Source: Natrarchaeobius chitinivorans
Lineage (GTDB): Archaea > Halobacteriota > Halobacteria > Halobacteriales > Natrialbaceae
NCBI RefSeq assembly: GCF_003841505.1
Contig: NZ_REGA01000019.1
Coordinates: 1-64,000, forward strand
Length of the DNA stretch: 64,000 nt
Direction of reading: 5' to 3'
Position 1 is the stretch's first letter. Every line of letters begins with the position of its first letter. Below the pieces are notes generated by a model. The model did not search any database, had not been told where the DNA came from, and was given only the letters and a program-made list of their open reading frames with translations. The position numbers and the translations under genes are program-made. Of this stretch, positions 34,081 to 42,693 are shown piece after piece.

Positions 34081-35395
34081 CCGTCTCGACCTCCGTCTCG
34101 AGGGCCTCGTGGAGGGTATCGACGGCGCGTTCGAGCTGTTCGCGGCCGATCGTCAGCGGCGGCTGGAACCGAAGGACGTTCCCGTAGTAGCCGCCGACGC
34201 CGATGACGATTCCGTCCTCGCGGAGACGCTTCGAGACGGCCTTTGCGAGATCGGCGTCCGGCGCGTCGGCGACGCCGAGCGGTCCCGTCTCGTCGGGATC
34301 GACGAGTTCGATTCCCTGCATCAGTCCGAGGCCTCGAGTCTCGCCGACCACGTCGAACGACTCGAGTTGCGTCAGCCGACCCGAAAGCCACTCGCCCTGT
34401 TCGCGTGCGTTGTCGACGATTCCGCCCTCCAGTTCGTCGATCGTCGCGAGCGCGGCGGCGCAGGCGACGGGGTTGCCGCCGAACGTCGAGAGGTGGTCGC
34501 CGGAGTCGAAGCTGTCGGCGATCTCGCTCGGCGCGGTGAACGCGCCCAGTGGCAGGCCGTTCGCGATCCCTTTCGCCTGTGTCATCACGTCCGGTTCGAC
34601 GTCGAAGTGCTCGACGGCGAACAGTTCGCCGGTCCGGCCGTACCCCGACTGAACTTCGTCGGCGATCAGCAGGCCGCCGCGCTCGTGGGTAATCTCTCGA
34701 ACCCGCTCGAGCCACCCCTCGGGCGGAACGATGATCCCCCCTTCGCCCATCACGGGTTCGACCACGACCGCGGCCAGATCGTTCGAGGTGTGCGTATCGA
34801 TGACGTGCTCGAGGCGGTCGGCGCAGTCGGCGGTGCAGTTCCCGTCACAGGACGGACACCGATAGGAGTACGGTGCCGGCGCGTGGGCGACGTCGTTTAT
34901 GGTCGGCGCCATGCCATCCTTGTAGGATTTGTTCCCGGTCAGGGCGAGGCTGCCGAGCGTTCGCCCGTGAAACGCCATCTCCAGGGCGACGACCTCGGTG
35001 TTGCCAGTGTGTTTCCGCGCGAGCTTGATCGCGCCCTCGACGGCCTCGGTTCCGGAGTTACAGAGGAAACTCTTCTCGAGATCACCGGGCGTGATTTCGG
35101 CGATTCGTTCGGCGAGTTCGGCGACGGGCGCGTTGGGGTGGACGTACGAACAGCCGTGGACGAACTCTTCGAGCTGGTCGCTCGCGGCCTCGAGGACTGC
35201 CGGATTGTTGTGGCCAACATTCGCCACCGATATCCCCGAAAAAAGGTCGAGATACGTATTCCCCTCGAAGTCCTCGAGCGTACAGTCCTCCGCACGTTTG
35301 ACTGGAACGTCGAGATCCTTCCAGATCGACATCACGTACTCGTCGTACCGCGACTCCACGTCCCGATTGTCCCTGAACGTTTTATTGAAAGCCAT
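34073..35395 (-). CDS. Class III aminotransferase
   Basis: The 440-residue PLP enzyme resembles 4-aminobutyrate, ornithine and alanine-glyoxylate aminotransferases. It shows FLCNSGTEAVEGAIKLAR, FHGRTLGSLALTG, LLIADEVQSGYGRTG, and the PLP lysine in QAKGIANGLPLGA. An unusual Cys-rich insertion (YRCPSCDGNCTADCADRLEH, about residues 176-195) could bind zinc or iron. It heads the unit with the ureohydrolase and class I aminotransferase. An NrpR-like half-conserved operator lies at its promoter. Its start is ATG at 35395; GTG two codons upstream is possible. Confidence 0.92.
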   Translation of the reverse strand: MAFNKTFRDNRDVESRYDEYVMSIWKDLDVPVKRAEDCTLEDFEGNTYLDLFSGISVANVGHNNPAVLEAASDQLEEFVHGCSYVHPNAPVAELAERIAEITPGDLEKSFLCNSGTEAVEGAIKLARKHTGNTEVVALEMAFHGRTLGSLALTGNKSYKDGMAPTINDVAHAPAPYSYRCPSCDGNCTADCADRLEHVIDTHTSNDLAAVVVEPVMGEGGIIVPPEGWLERVREITHERGGLLIADEVQSGYGRTGELFAVEHFDVEPDVMTQAKGIANGLPLGAFTAPSEIADSFDSGDHLSTFGGNPVACAAALATIDELEGGIVDNAREQGEWLSGRLTQLESFDVVGETRGLGLMQGIELVDPDETGPLGVADAPDADLAKAVSKRLREDGIVIGVGGYYGNVLRFQPPLTIGREQLERAVDTLHEALETEVETDA

Positions 35396-35408
35396 TGTCA
35401 CACAGTAT

Positions 35409-35422
35409 GGAAATTTGTTGCC
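35409..35422 (-). promoter_or_regulatory. Near-match NrpR-type operator at aminotransferase III promoter
   Basis: GGAAATTTGTTGCC has GGAA-N6-TGCC, one base from the methanogen NrpR consensus GGAA-N6-TTCC. It lies about 14 bp before the aminotransferase start, next to a minus-strand TATA-like ACCTTTTATTTCC (near 35447). That position would let a bound repressor block transcription start. Confidence 0.5.
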
Positions 35423-35573
35423 ACCCTATCCGACGGTCTACAGGAAATAAAAGGTTACCCCACGAAACGGACTCTCCGTCGAGAACGCTCGGTCGACCCG
35501 CGGCGAAACCGTCTTTTTGTGTCCGCGCTCGAACGCAAACGTTAGTGTCGCCGGTATCCAATTATTCGATCGA

Positions 35574-36605
35574 ATGCCCCCGGATCTCGATCGTCGGACG
35601 TACGACATCCTCAGGCTCGTCGACCGCCACGGCCCGATCGGCAGCATTCAGCTCGTCGAACTGATGCAGGTCCACGGCTACGACATCAAGGGCCGAACGA
35701 TCAGACTGACGCTGTCGGAACTCGACGATCTCGGGCTGACGACGAAGGTCCCCGGCCGCGGCCGTCGTCTCACCGAGCAGGGCCGGCGGGAACTCGAGCA
35801 GGGGAACGTAAGCGGCCGCCTCGAGCAGATTCGCGCTCGAATCGCACAGCTCACCAGCCGGGTGACGTACGATCCGTCCGAAGACGCGGGGGTTCTCATC
35901 GCCTGCGCGGCCTTCCTCGAGGAGGAGGACGTCGACGAAGCTCTCTCGTTGCTCTCCCGCCTCGAGTCGCGCTCGTTCGGTCCAGTCCCGGCTTCCTTCG
36001 GCGAGAGCGCCGACGACGAACCCGGCGATTACCGACTGCTCGTTCCCTCGAGTATCTCCCTCGACGGCGTCTTGCTCGCTCACGGAATCAACGCCACCCT
36101 GACCAACGCGGCGGTTCTCGAGTACGAACCGCCAGCAGCGTCGAGCACCGACGACGACTCTCCCGCAGGTGGGCGAATCGTCCGTCACGTCGACGTGATA
36201 AACGGACAGGGATCGTCGATCGACGTCATCACGCTCCTGATCGAGGCCGGCCGAAGCGACGTCTCGAGCGTCCTCGAATCCTCGGAGACGGGACTCATCC
36301 TTGGCGACGATCGGGAGTTTCCGATCAACCGCTTCGAGGAGGCACGCGACCTCGCTGAGTCGACGCGGGACGCACTCGGCGGCGTCGTCGGCTTCAAGCG
36401 GCCGCGCGAACGGACGCAGTTCCAGAACCGAAACTCGGGGTGGTCGTTCGGATCGATCACGTACGCCGGAACGGGCGAACTCCTGTTGACTGCGCTGTAC
36501 GAGTACGACCTCTCTACCTCCTGGGAGACGCTGTACGGGATGGTCTCGAGGCGCAAACTCGAACCCGTCGAGGCGATCGCTCGAGCGCCGAACGCGGACG
36601 ACTGA
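35574..36605 (+). CDS. NrpR-type nitrogen regulator, paralogue 1
   Basis: The 343-residue protein starts MPPDLDRRTYDILRLVDRHG followed by PIGSIQLVELMQVHGY, a winged helix (about residues 5-75). A single NrpR (DUF128) ligand domain comes next, with LVPSSISLDGVLLAHGINAT, VDVITLLIEAGRSDVSSVLE, and EFPINRFEEARDLAESTRDA. NrpR of methanogens represses nitrogen genes and is released by 2-oxoglutarate. The start at 35574 avoids an unlikely upstream extension. It diverges from the aminotransferase III unit across 178 bp. The gene at 41670-42686 is a paralogue. Confidence 0.85.
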   Translation: MPPDLDRRTYDILRLVDRHGPIGSIQLVELMQVHGYDIKGRTIRLTLSELDDLGLTTKVPGRGRRLTEQGRRELEQGNVSGRLEQIRARIAQLTSRVTYDPSEDAGVLIACAAFLEEEDVDEALSLLSRLESRSFGPVPASFGESADDEPGDYRLLVPSSISLDGVLLAHGINATLTNAAVLEYEPPAASSTDDDSPAGGRIVRHVDVINGQGSSIDVITLLIEAGRSDVSSVLESSETGLILGDDREFPINRFEEARDLAESTRDALGGVVGFKRPRERTQFQNRNSGWSFGSITYAGTGELLLTALYEYDLSTSWETLYGMVSRRKLEPVEAIARAPNADD

Positions 36606-36612
36606 TCCGGCG

Positions 36613-37443
36613 TTATCGCTCGTAGACGTCGGGCCGGCGATCGCCCAGCGCGTCGTCCCGCGGGGTCAGCGACTTGTTCCGGGCTCGTGAGAGATCGCAG
36701 TCGGCCTCGAGGACGCACTCGCCCTCGATCGGTGCCGGCCCCGCGAGGGGGAGGCCGTTCGGATCGACGACGACGCTCTGTCCCTCGAACGGGACGTCCC
36801 GCTCGGTCCCCGCACGATCCGCACAGGCGATGAACACCCGGTTTGCGTTCGCGTGTGCCACCGCGTGGTGGACGCCGATCGTCCACCCGCCGGGGCGACT
36901 CCCGTCCGCCACGGTCGGATTGGGGACCCAGTTCGTGGGGACGGCGATCAGGTCCGCGCCGTCTCGGGCCTGGGCGACCGTCGCCTCGGGAAACCACTGG
37001 TCGTTGCAGATCTGGACGCCGAGTCGCCCGAACGGCGTCTCGAAGATGGGGAGTCGTTCGCCGGCTTCGAACCAGTACTCCTCTTCGTTCCAGCGGTGGA
37101 CCTTTCGATAGACGCCCTCGAGCCCGTCCGGCGAGACGACGAACGCGCTGTTGTAGTAGCCGTCGTCGGCCCGCTCGGGGACGCCGCCGACGATCCACGT
37201 CCCAGTCTCTTCGGCGACCGTCGACCACGCTCGAGCGGTGTCGCCGTCCCGCGATTCGGCCATCGACTCGACCTCGTCGGTCGATTCGAACACGTATCCC
37301 GACGTCGCGAGTTCGGGGAGGACGACCAGGTCGGCGTTGGCGTGATCCCGAACGATTTCGACGGTTCGCTCCCGGTTTCGCTCGACGGCACCGAACTCGG
37401 GAACCGTCTGGGCGACGACGACTCGGGCCTCGCCGGCCGTCAT
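36613..37443 (-). CDS. Carbon-nitrogen hydrolase (nitrilase superfamily)
   Basis: The 276-residue enzyme has the nitrilase-superfamily triad: Glu44 (VVLPELATSGYVF), Lys114 (EGVYRKVHRWNEEEYWF) and Cys146 (LGVQICNDQWFPE). The length and motifs fit amidases such as N-carbamoylputrescine amidase, omega-amidase or related. Its start overlaps the fused permease stop by four bases, so it is the last gene of the potD-potA-potBC unit. Location suggests it acts on the imported compound. The exact substrate cannot be told. Confidence 0.9.
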   Translation of the reverse strand: MTAGEARVVVAQTVPEFGAVERNRERTVEIVRDHANADLVVLPELATSGYVFESTDEVESMAESRDGDTARAWSTVAEETGTWIVGGVPERADDGYYNSAFVVSPDGLEGVYRKVHRWNEEEYWFEAGERLPIFETPFGRLGVQICNDQWFPEATVAQARDGADLIAVPTNWVPNPTVADGSRPGGWTIGVHHAVAHANANRVFIACADRAGTERDVPFEGQSVVVDPNGLPLAGPAPIEGECVLEADCDLSRARNKSLTPRDDALGDRRPDVYER

Positions 37444-39314
37444 TCCCAGATCCCTCCGGACAGGCGATCGATCGCGGTCATCACGACGACCGTGAGCCCG
37501 ATGAAGACTACGCTCGCGGCCGCGATGGTCGGCGGGTAGGAGTAGCGAAGCTGGTTGAAGATCTGGATCGGGATCGTCTCGACGAGAAACAGCGACAACA
37601 GCCACGCGATGATGTACTCGTTGAGCGAGAGGATGAACGCGAACAGCGCGCCGGAGATCACGTTCGCCCGGAGAAGCGGGTACGTGATCGTCCGAATCGT
37701 CCGCACCGGCGACGCACCGAGGTTCATCGCCGCCTCCTCGTACGTCCGGTCGATCTCGCGAAGCCCCTGTGAGACCAGAATAAACGGGAACGGCGCGTAG
37801 AAGATGCCGTGGGCGACGATGATCGCCGTCCGCGAACCGGCGAGGCCCACCTCGAGGAAGAACACGAGAAACGCGACGCCGATGATCACCGGCGGAACCA
37901 GGATCGGAAGGACGCCGAGCGTTCCGTAGATCGTCTCCCAGCGGTAATCGAACCGGTCGAGCGCGAACGCGAGTCCGCCGCCGATCGTCGTGCTGAGAAT
38001 CGCCGCAGCCAGTGCGATCCCGAGACTGTTCGCGAGCGCCACCATCCAGCTTGCGTCAGTGAAGAACGCGACGTACCACCGGAACGAGAAGCCGCCGGGC
38101 GGGAACGTGAGGAACTCCTCGGGAGTGAACGAGACGGCGACGATGATCGCGAGCGGCACGGCGATGAACGCCATCGCCGCGGTGACGTACGCCCGGAACG
38201 TCACCCAGATGATCGATTCGCGCGTCGTCGAATCGACCGTCGTCACGACCGAGTCGACGGCCGCTCCGATCCCGCTGACTGCTCGCGTAAGCCCGACGCT
38301 CGAGGCTGCATCGGCGACAGTCGACCGAACGCGGGTTCCGACGCCGGAACTCGAGGAGCCGACCGAACCGGCGACGTCGGGTCCGCCGTCGGTGGCGATT
38401 TCGTCGCTCCCGCTCAGGCTCCCGGTCGTCACGTTCGTCACCCGGATCATCACCCAGAGGAACGCGAGCACGACGACGATGAGCCCGATACTCATGGCCG
38501 CGCCGAACGGGTAGTTGCTCTCGCTCATGATCTGCTGTTCGATCAGGACCGGCAGGGTCCGCTCGGCTGAACTCCCGAGGAGACGCGGCAGAACGTACGA
38601 GCCAAGCGCCAGGATGAACACGAGCGCGGTTCCGCTCGCGATGCCGTTTTTCGACAGCGGGTACGTCACCTTGCGGAACGTCCGGGCCGGTCCCGCGCCG
38701 AGGTTCTTCGAGGCCTCGAGCAACTCGTCGTCTATGTTCCGGATGCTGCTGTACAGCGTGAGGATCATAAACGGCAGGAAGACGTACACCATGCCGACGA
38801 CGAGCCCCCAGTAGCCCGGATAGAACGAACGCGGTTCGGCGAGGATGCCGACGGCGACGCCGAAGGAACTCAGGATGCCGCCGGAGGCGAGGATGACCTG
38901 CCAGGCGTACGCCCGGATGACGTAGGTCACCCACAGCGAGGAGATGATCGTGAGCAACAACAGACTGCGCAGCCACGGCCGGTCCATCCGCGCGAGGTAG
39001 TACGCGATGGGATAGCCGAGCAGGAGCGAGAGGATTGCGGTGACCAGCGACAGTTCGATCGTCAGCCACAGCTGGCCGAGATAGAGGGTGCTCGTGAGAA
39101 ACCGGACGTAGTTTTCGAGCGTGAACCCCAGTTCGTACTGGCCGCCGGGGATGTTGATCCAGAAACTGAACACGACCAGCATGGCAAGCGGGACGAGAAA
39201 GATCGCGGTGAGCCAGAACAGCGGGTACGACAGCACGAACCACTTCGTGTTGGCCTTCAGACCCGCTCGTCCGGACTCGTCCGCGCCGTCGTCCGAAACG
39301 CTCTCCGTCGCCAT
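37440..39314 (-). CDS. Fused PotB-PotC type ABC permease
   Basis: One 624-residue protein contains two complete ABC permease domains. The first spans about residues 25-315 with EAA loop EASKNLGAGPARTFRKVTYP; the second spans about 375-620 with EAAMNLGASPVRTIRTITYP. A Ser/Asp-rich linker and a helical stretch (about 315-375) join them. Normally PotB and PotC are separate proteins. A total of about 12-13 transmembrane helices is visible. Neighbours are the ATPase (39315-40424) and binding protein. It should import spermidine/putrescine-like cations or related compounds. Confidence 0.9.
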   Translation of the reverse strand: MATESVSDDGADESGRAGLKANTKWFVLSYPLFWLTAIFLVPLAMLVVFSFWINIPGGQYELGFTLENYVRFLTSTLYLGQLWLTIELSLVTAILSLLLGYPIAYYLARMDRPWLRSLLLLTIISSLWVTYVIRAYAWQVILASGGILSSFGVAVGILAEPRSFYPGYWGLVVGMVYVFLPFMILTLYSSIRNIDDELLEASKNLGAGPARTFRKVTYPLSKNGIASGTALVFILALGSYVLPRLLGSSAERTLPVLIEQQIMSESNYPFGAAMSIGLIVVVLAFLWVMIRVTNVTTGSLSGSDEIATDGGPDVAGSVGSSSSGVGTRVRSTVADAASSVGLTRAVSGIGAAVDSVVTTVDSTTRESIIWVTFRAYVTAAMAFIAVPLAIIVAVSFTPEEFLTFPPGGFSFRWYVAFFTDASWMVALANSLGIALAAAILSTTIGGGLAFALDRFDYRWETIYGTLGVLPILVPPVIIGVAFLVFFLEVGLAGSRTAIIVAHGIFYAPFPFILVSQGLREIDRTYEEAAMNLGASPVRTIRTITYPLLRANVISGALFAFILSLNEYIIAWLLSLFLVETIPIQIFNQLRYSYPPTIAAASVVFIGLTVVVMTAIDRLSGGIWE

Positions 39315-40424
39315 CTACGCCTCCACGAGCCGGCAGTCCTCGGGGTCGATCGTGACCGTCGTCCGATCGCCGGGCGCGTGTTCGTCGAGTCCGCTCCGGC
39401 GGACGACGACGAGTTCCCTGCCCCCGTCCGTCTCGAGGCGGAACTCGACGCTGCTGCCGAGGTGTCGTTTGAACGTGATCGTTCCGTCGAAGGCGTTGAT
39501 CGAGTCGGAGAGAGTCGCCGTCTCGGAGGTGGCCGCCCCGCCGTCGGTACTCGCTCCCTCGAACCGGAAGCGCTCCGGCCGGGCGACGACCGAGACGTCC
39601 GTTCTCGGATCGATTCCGGCGGGGTTCGTCGACCGGATCGTGACGTCGTCGCAGTCGACGGTCGCGTACCCGTCTTCGGCCGACGCTATCACACCGTCGA
39701 AGATGTTCGCGGTTCCGAGGAAGTCCGCGACGAACCGCGAGTCGGGGTCGTCGTACACCTCCTCTGGCGGACCGATCTGTTCGAATCGGCCGTCGTTCAT
39801 CACCGCGAGTCGGTCCGACATCGTCAGCGCCTCTTCCTGGTTGTGCGTAACGAAGACAGTCGTGATGCCGATCTCCTCCTGGATGCGGCGCAACTCGACT
39901 TGCATCTGTTCGCGCAGCTTCTTGTCGAGGCTCGCGAGCGGTTCGTCGAGTAACAGCGCCTTCGGTTTCGGAGCGAGCGCTCGAGCCAGCGCGATCCGCT
40001 GTTGTTGGCCGCCGGATAACTGATCCGGCGTCCGGTCGGCGACGCCGGGGAGTTCGACCAGTTCGAGCATCTCCGCGACCCGAGCGTCGATCTCTTCGTC
40101 GGTGTACTCCCCTGATGCTTCCATGCCGTAGGCGACGTTCTCGCGGATGGTCATGTGCGGAAACAGCGCGAAGTCCTGAAACACCATCCCGGTGTCGCGC
40201 TCGTAGGGAGGGGCGTCTGTGACGTCGTTGTCGCCGATCGCGACCTCCCCGTCGGTCGGGGTCTCGAAGCCGGCGATCATCCGCAACGTCGTCGTCTTTC
40301 CACAGCCTGATGGGCCGACGAGCGTGACGAATTCGCCGCTTTCGATGTCGATATCGACGCCGTCGACGGCGAGGACGCCGCCAGGGTACCGCTTGGTCAC
40401 GCCCTCGAGAGAGATGTTACTCAT
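39315..40424 (-). CDS. potA: ABC importer ATP-binding protein, PotA-like
   Basis: The 369-residue ATPase opens MSNISLEGVTKRYPGGVLAV. It has Walker A GPSGCGKTT, signature LSGGQQQRIALARALAPKPK, Walker B LLLDEPLASLD, and H-loop VFVTHNQEEAL. A C-terminal TOBE domain (about 260-369, VVARPERFRFEGAS) identifies the PotA/CUT1 type. It abuts the fused permease and follows the binding-protein gene by six bases. Substrate class is inferred from its partners. Confidence 0.93.
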   Translation of the reverse strand: MSNISLEGVTKRYPGGVLAVDGVDIDIESGEFVTLVGPSGCGKTTTLRMIAGFETPTDGEVAIGDNDVTDAPPYERDTGMVFQDFALFPHMTIRENVAYGMEASGEYTDEEIDARVAEMLELVELPGVADRTPDQLSGGQQQRIALARALAPKPKALLLDEPLASLDKKLREQMQVELRRIQEEIGITTVFVTHNQEEALTMSDRLAVMNDGRFEQIGPPEEVYDDPDSRFVADFLGTANIFDGVIASAEDGYATVDCDDVTIRSTNPAGIDPRTDVSVVARPERFRFEGASTDGGAATSETATLSDSINAFDGTITFKRHLGSSVEFRLETDGGRELVVVRRSGLDEHAPGDRTTVTIDPEDCRLVEA

Positions 40425-40430
40425 CCTGAG

Positions 40431-41528
40431 TTAACCGATGATGAACTCCTCCCACCGTTCGCTTACCCAGTCTTCCTCCTCGACGTAGAGTTCGTACTTC
40501 GGTGATATCGCCGCGTCCGGCCCCGGACCGGCGATCCGCTCGTACGTCTCGTCGTCGAGTTCGGAGTACTGCTCTTCGACCGTCGGACTCGTATAGAGGT
40601 TTTCGGCGAGGCGATCCTGAACTTCGGGCTGGCTCGCGTAATCGATGAACTGGCGTGCTTCCTCTTTGACCTCGGAGGTCTCGAGTGTCACCCACAGCCC
40701 GGAGTCGAGGATCGATCCCTCTTCGACGAAGTTCGACTGGACCGGCGCGCCGTCGTCCTGCATGACGAGCGTGATGTCACTGTAGAGCATTCCTGCCGGA
40801 ACTTCGCCGTCGCGAAGGCGTTGCTGGAACTCCGCCTCGTTTTCGTACCAGAAGTTGGCCTGCGGTCTGACGTCTTCGAGTACCTCGAACACCTCGAGGA
40901 CGCCGTCGCGGTCGTCGAGGATGTCCTGCCCGCCGAAGTGAAGCTCCGCGGTGACCTCGAGCAGGAAGGAGTTCGACGCGTATCCGAGCAAGCCGAGGGT
41001 ATCCTCGTACTGGTCGTCCCAGAGCGCTTCCCAGGTGTCGACCGGCTCCTCGATGACGTCCGTGTTCTGGACGAGGTTGATGTACCACGACAGCGCCCCG
41101 ACGCTCGAGATTCCGCCGTCGGCCTCGCCCACCAGGTCGTCGCTGATGTACTGGACGTTGTCGAAGTCGCCGTCGTCCCAGATGTGCCACAGCTCCGAGT
41201 TCAGTCCCTGCCTGACGCCGGTCTCCGCCATGATCGCGACGTCGACCGGTGCCTCTCCCGCCCCGACGGCGTTTTCGTACTGGGTCAGTGCCTCCTCGGA
41301 GGTCGGCTGTGCTTCCGACTCCACCTCGAAGTCGACGTCCTCCTCGAACGGTGCGAACAGTTCCTCGTCCATCACGTCCTGAAACACGCCGCCGTAGACG
41401 GCGACCGTCAGCGTATCGTCGTCGAGGAATCCCGTACACCCTGCGAGCCCGGCGAGCGAGACAGCGCTCCCGCCGATCGCCGCACGCTCGAGAAACTTCC
41501 GTCGTCCGTGTTGAGTAGGTCCCGGCAT
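40431..41528 (-). CDS. PotD-like ABC substrate-binding Tat lipoprotein
   Basis: The 365-residue protein has a Tat lipoprotein signal (GRRKFLERAAIGGSAVSLAG then LAGC, lipobox Cys at 31). Mature segments TLTVAVYGGVFQDVMDEELF and the later WYINLVQNTDVIEEPVDTWE fit the PotD/PotF fold that binds spermidine or putrescine. It is the first gene of the importer unit (binding protein, ATPase, fused permease, C-N hydrolase). A strong TATA box lies about 35-45 bp upstream. The ligand might also be a guanidino compound. Confidence 0.92.
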   Translation of the reverse strand: MPGPTQHGRRKFLERAAIGGSAVSLAGLAGCTGFLDDDTLTVAVYGGVFQDVMDEELFAPFEEDVDFEVESEAQPTSEEALTQYENAVGAGEAPVDVAIMAETGVRQGLNSELWHIWDDGDFDNVQYISDDLVGEADGGISSVGALSWYINLVQNTDVIEEPVDTWEALWDDQYEDTLGLLGYASNSFLLEVTAELHFGGQDILDDRDGVLEVFEVLEDVRPQANFWYENEAEFQQRLRDGEVPAGMLYSDITLVMQDDGAPVQSNFVEEGSILDSGLWVTLETSEVKEEARQFIDYASQPEVQDRLAENLYTSPTVEEQYSELDDETYERIAGPGPDAAISPKYELYVEEEDWVSERWEEFIIG

Positions 41529-41559
41529 ACTATTGCCACCGTATCACACTATCTACGTT

Positions 41560-41574
41560 TCCAATATATAAACC
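41560..41574 (-). promoter_or_regulatory. TATA box for the potD-potA-potBC unit
   Basis: On the minus strand, GGTTTATATATTGG is close to the ideal archaeal TATA box. It lies 35-45 bp before the potD-like ATG and predicts a very short leader. The surrounding 41555-41665 is the most AT-rich region here, with a second TATAT tract (TTTATATAG, near 41600). Confidence 0.7.
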
Positions 41575-41669
41575 TTCTCACGGAATTTCAAAAATTGTTT
41601 ATATAGTTGTTTTAGAGTCCCTTTTAAGCACATATTGATTCACGCCAGGGGAGAAATTCTAAAAAAGTT

Positions 41670-42686
41670 CTACTTCTGGATCGTGACAGTCGAAAAACGA
41701 GACCGGGGCTGGACTCGCGCCAGGGTCGTCCACTCGAGGGCCACTCCGGCTTCGACGCAGGCCGAGATGACGCATTCCGATCCGCCCGCGTAGGTGAGCG
41801 ACGCGAACGCCCATCCCGGATCGCCCCACGGGAACGGTCCCGACTCTCGTGGCCGACGAAGGTCGAGGACGCCTCCCAGCCGGTTACGCGTCTCGACTGC
41901 GAGTTCGCGAGCCGTATCGTGGTGAGCGAGCGGAAACTCCCTGTTGTCGGCGACCAGCAATCCGGTTTCGCCGTCCACGGCGCTGTCGACGTCCGTTTGG
42001 CGCGCCTCGATCAACAGCGAGACGAGATCGAGCGTCGCCCGCTCGTCACCGATCACGTCGGTAAACCGACGGATCGCGCCGCCGTGTCTCGCCGGCTCGG
42101 GATCGTCGTACGGAACGTGCTCCGGATCGGAGTGGTACTCGACGACGCCGATCGTATCGGGATAGCTCTCGATCCCGTTTGCGAGAAACACGCCGTCGAT
42201 CGTCACGCTCGAGGGGACGGCGACCTCGAGACAGTCGGTGCCGTTCAGTTCGACGGGTTCGATTCCCGCGACGACCGGACCGAGCGGTGAGTCGGCGATC
42301 CGCTCGAGTACCGTCTCGAGTTCCGCGCGTTTCGACCGGGGGACGGTGACGGTCCCCGCCACGACGTCGCCGGTATCGGTTGTGGGATCGTAGCTCACCC
42401 GACTCGTCAGGTCGGCCAGACGCTCTCTGACCTGTTCGACGCGGCCCTGGACGCCGCCGCGCTCGAGTTCCGCGCGGCCGTCTGCCGTGAGCCGCCGCCC
42501 TTTGCCGCCGACTTTTTCGGTGAGGCCGTCGTCGTCGAGATCCGCGAGTGTGAGCCGGACCGACCGCTCCGTGATCGAGTATCCCCGCTCCTGGAGGAAA
42601 TCGGTGAGACGGACGCTTCCAATCGGCTCGTGTTCGGCAAGCAATCGGAGTACGTCGTAGGTCCGCCGGTCGGGATCGGTCGCCAT
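41670..42686 (-). CDS. NrpR-type nitrogen regulator, paralogue 2
   Basis: The 338-residue protein mirrors paralogue 1: winged helix TYDVLRLLAEHEPIGSVRLT (about 9-28) continuing to GGKGRRLTADGRAELERG, then an NrpR/DUF128 domain with VAVPSSVTIDGVFLANGIES, ATLDLVSLLIEARQTDVDSA and EFPLAHHDTARELAVETRNR. It likely senses 2-oxoglutarate and represses nitrogen genes at GGAA-N6-TTCC sites. It lies between the importer unit and the GSA-aminomutase-like gene. Its start is seven bases after the stop of that gene, so the two may be co-transcribed and autoregulated. Confidence 0.85.
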   Translation of the reverse strand: MATDPDRRTYDVLRLLAEHEPIGSVRLTDFLQERGYSITERSVRLTLADLDDDGLTEKVGGKGRRLTADGRAELERGGVQGRVEQVRERLADLTSRVSYDPTTDTGDVVAGTVTVPRSKRAELETVLERIADSPLGPVVAGIEPVELNGTDCLEVAVPSSVTIDGVFLANGIESYPDTIGVVEYHSDPEHVPYDDPEPARHGGAIRRFTDVIGDERATLDLVSLLIEARQTDVDSAVDGETGLLVADNREFPLAHHDTARELAVETRNRLGGVLDLRRPRESGPFPWGDPGWAFASLTYAGGSECVISACVEAGVALEWTTLARVQPRSRFSTVTIQK

Positions 42687-42693
42687 TGTTCGA

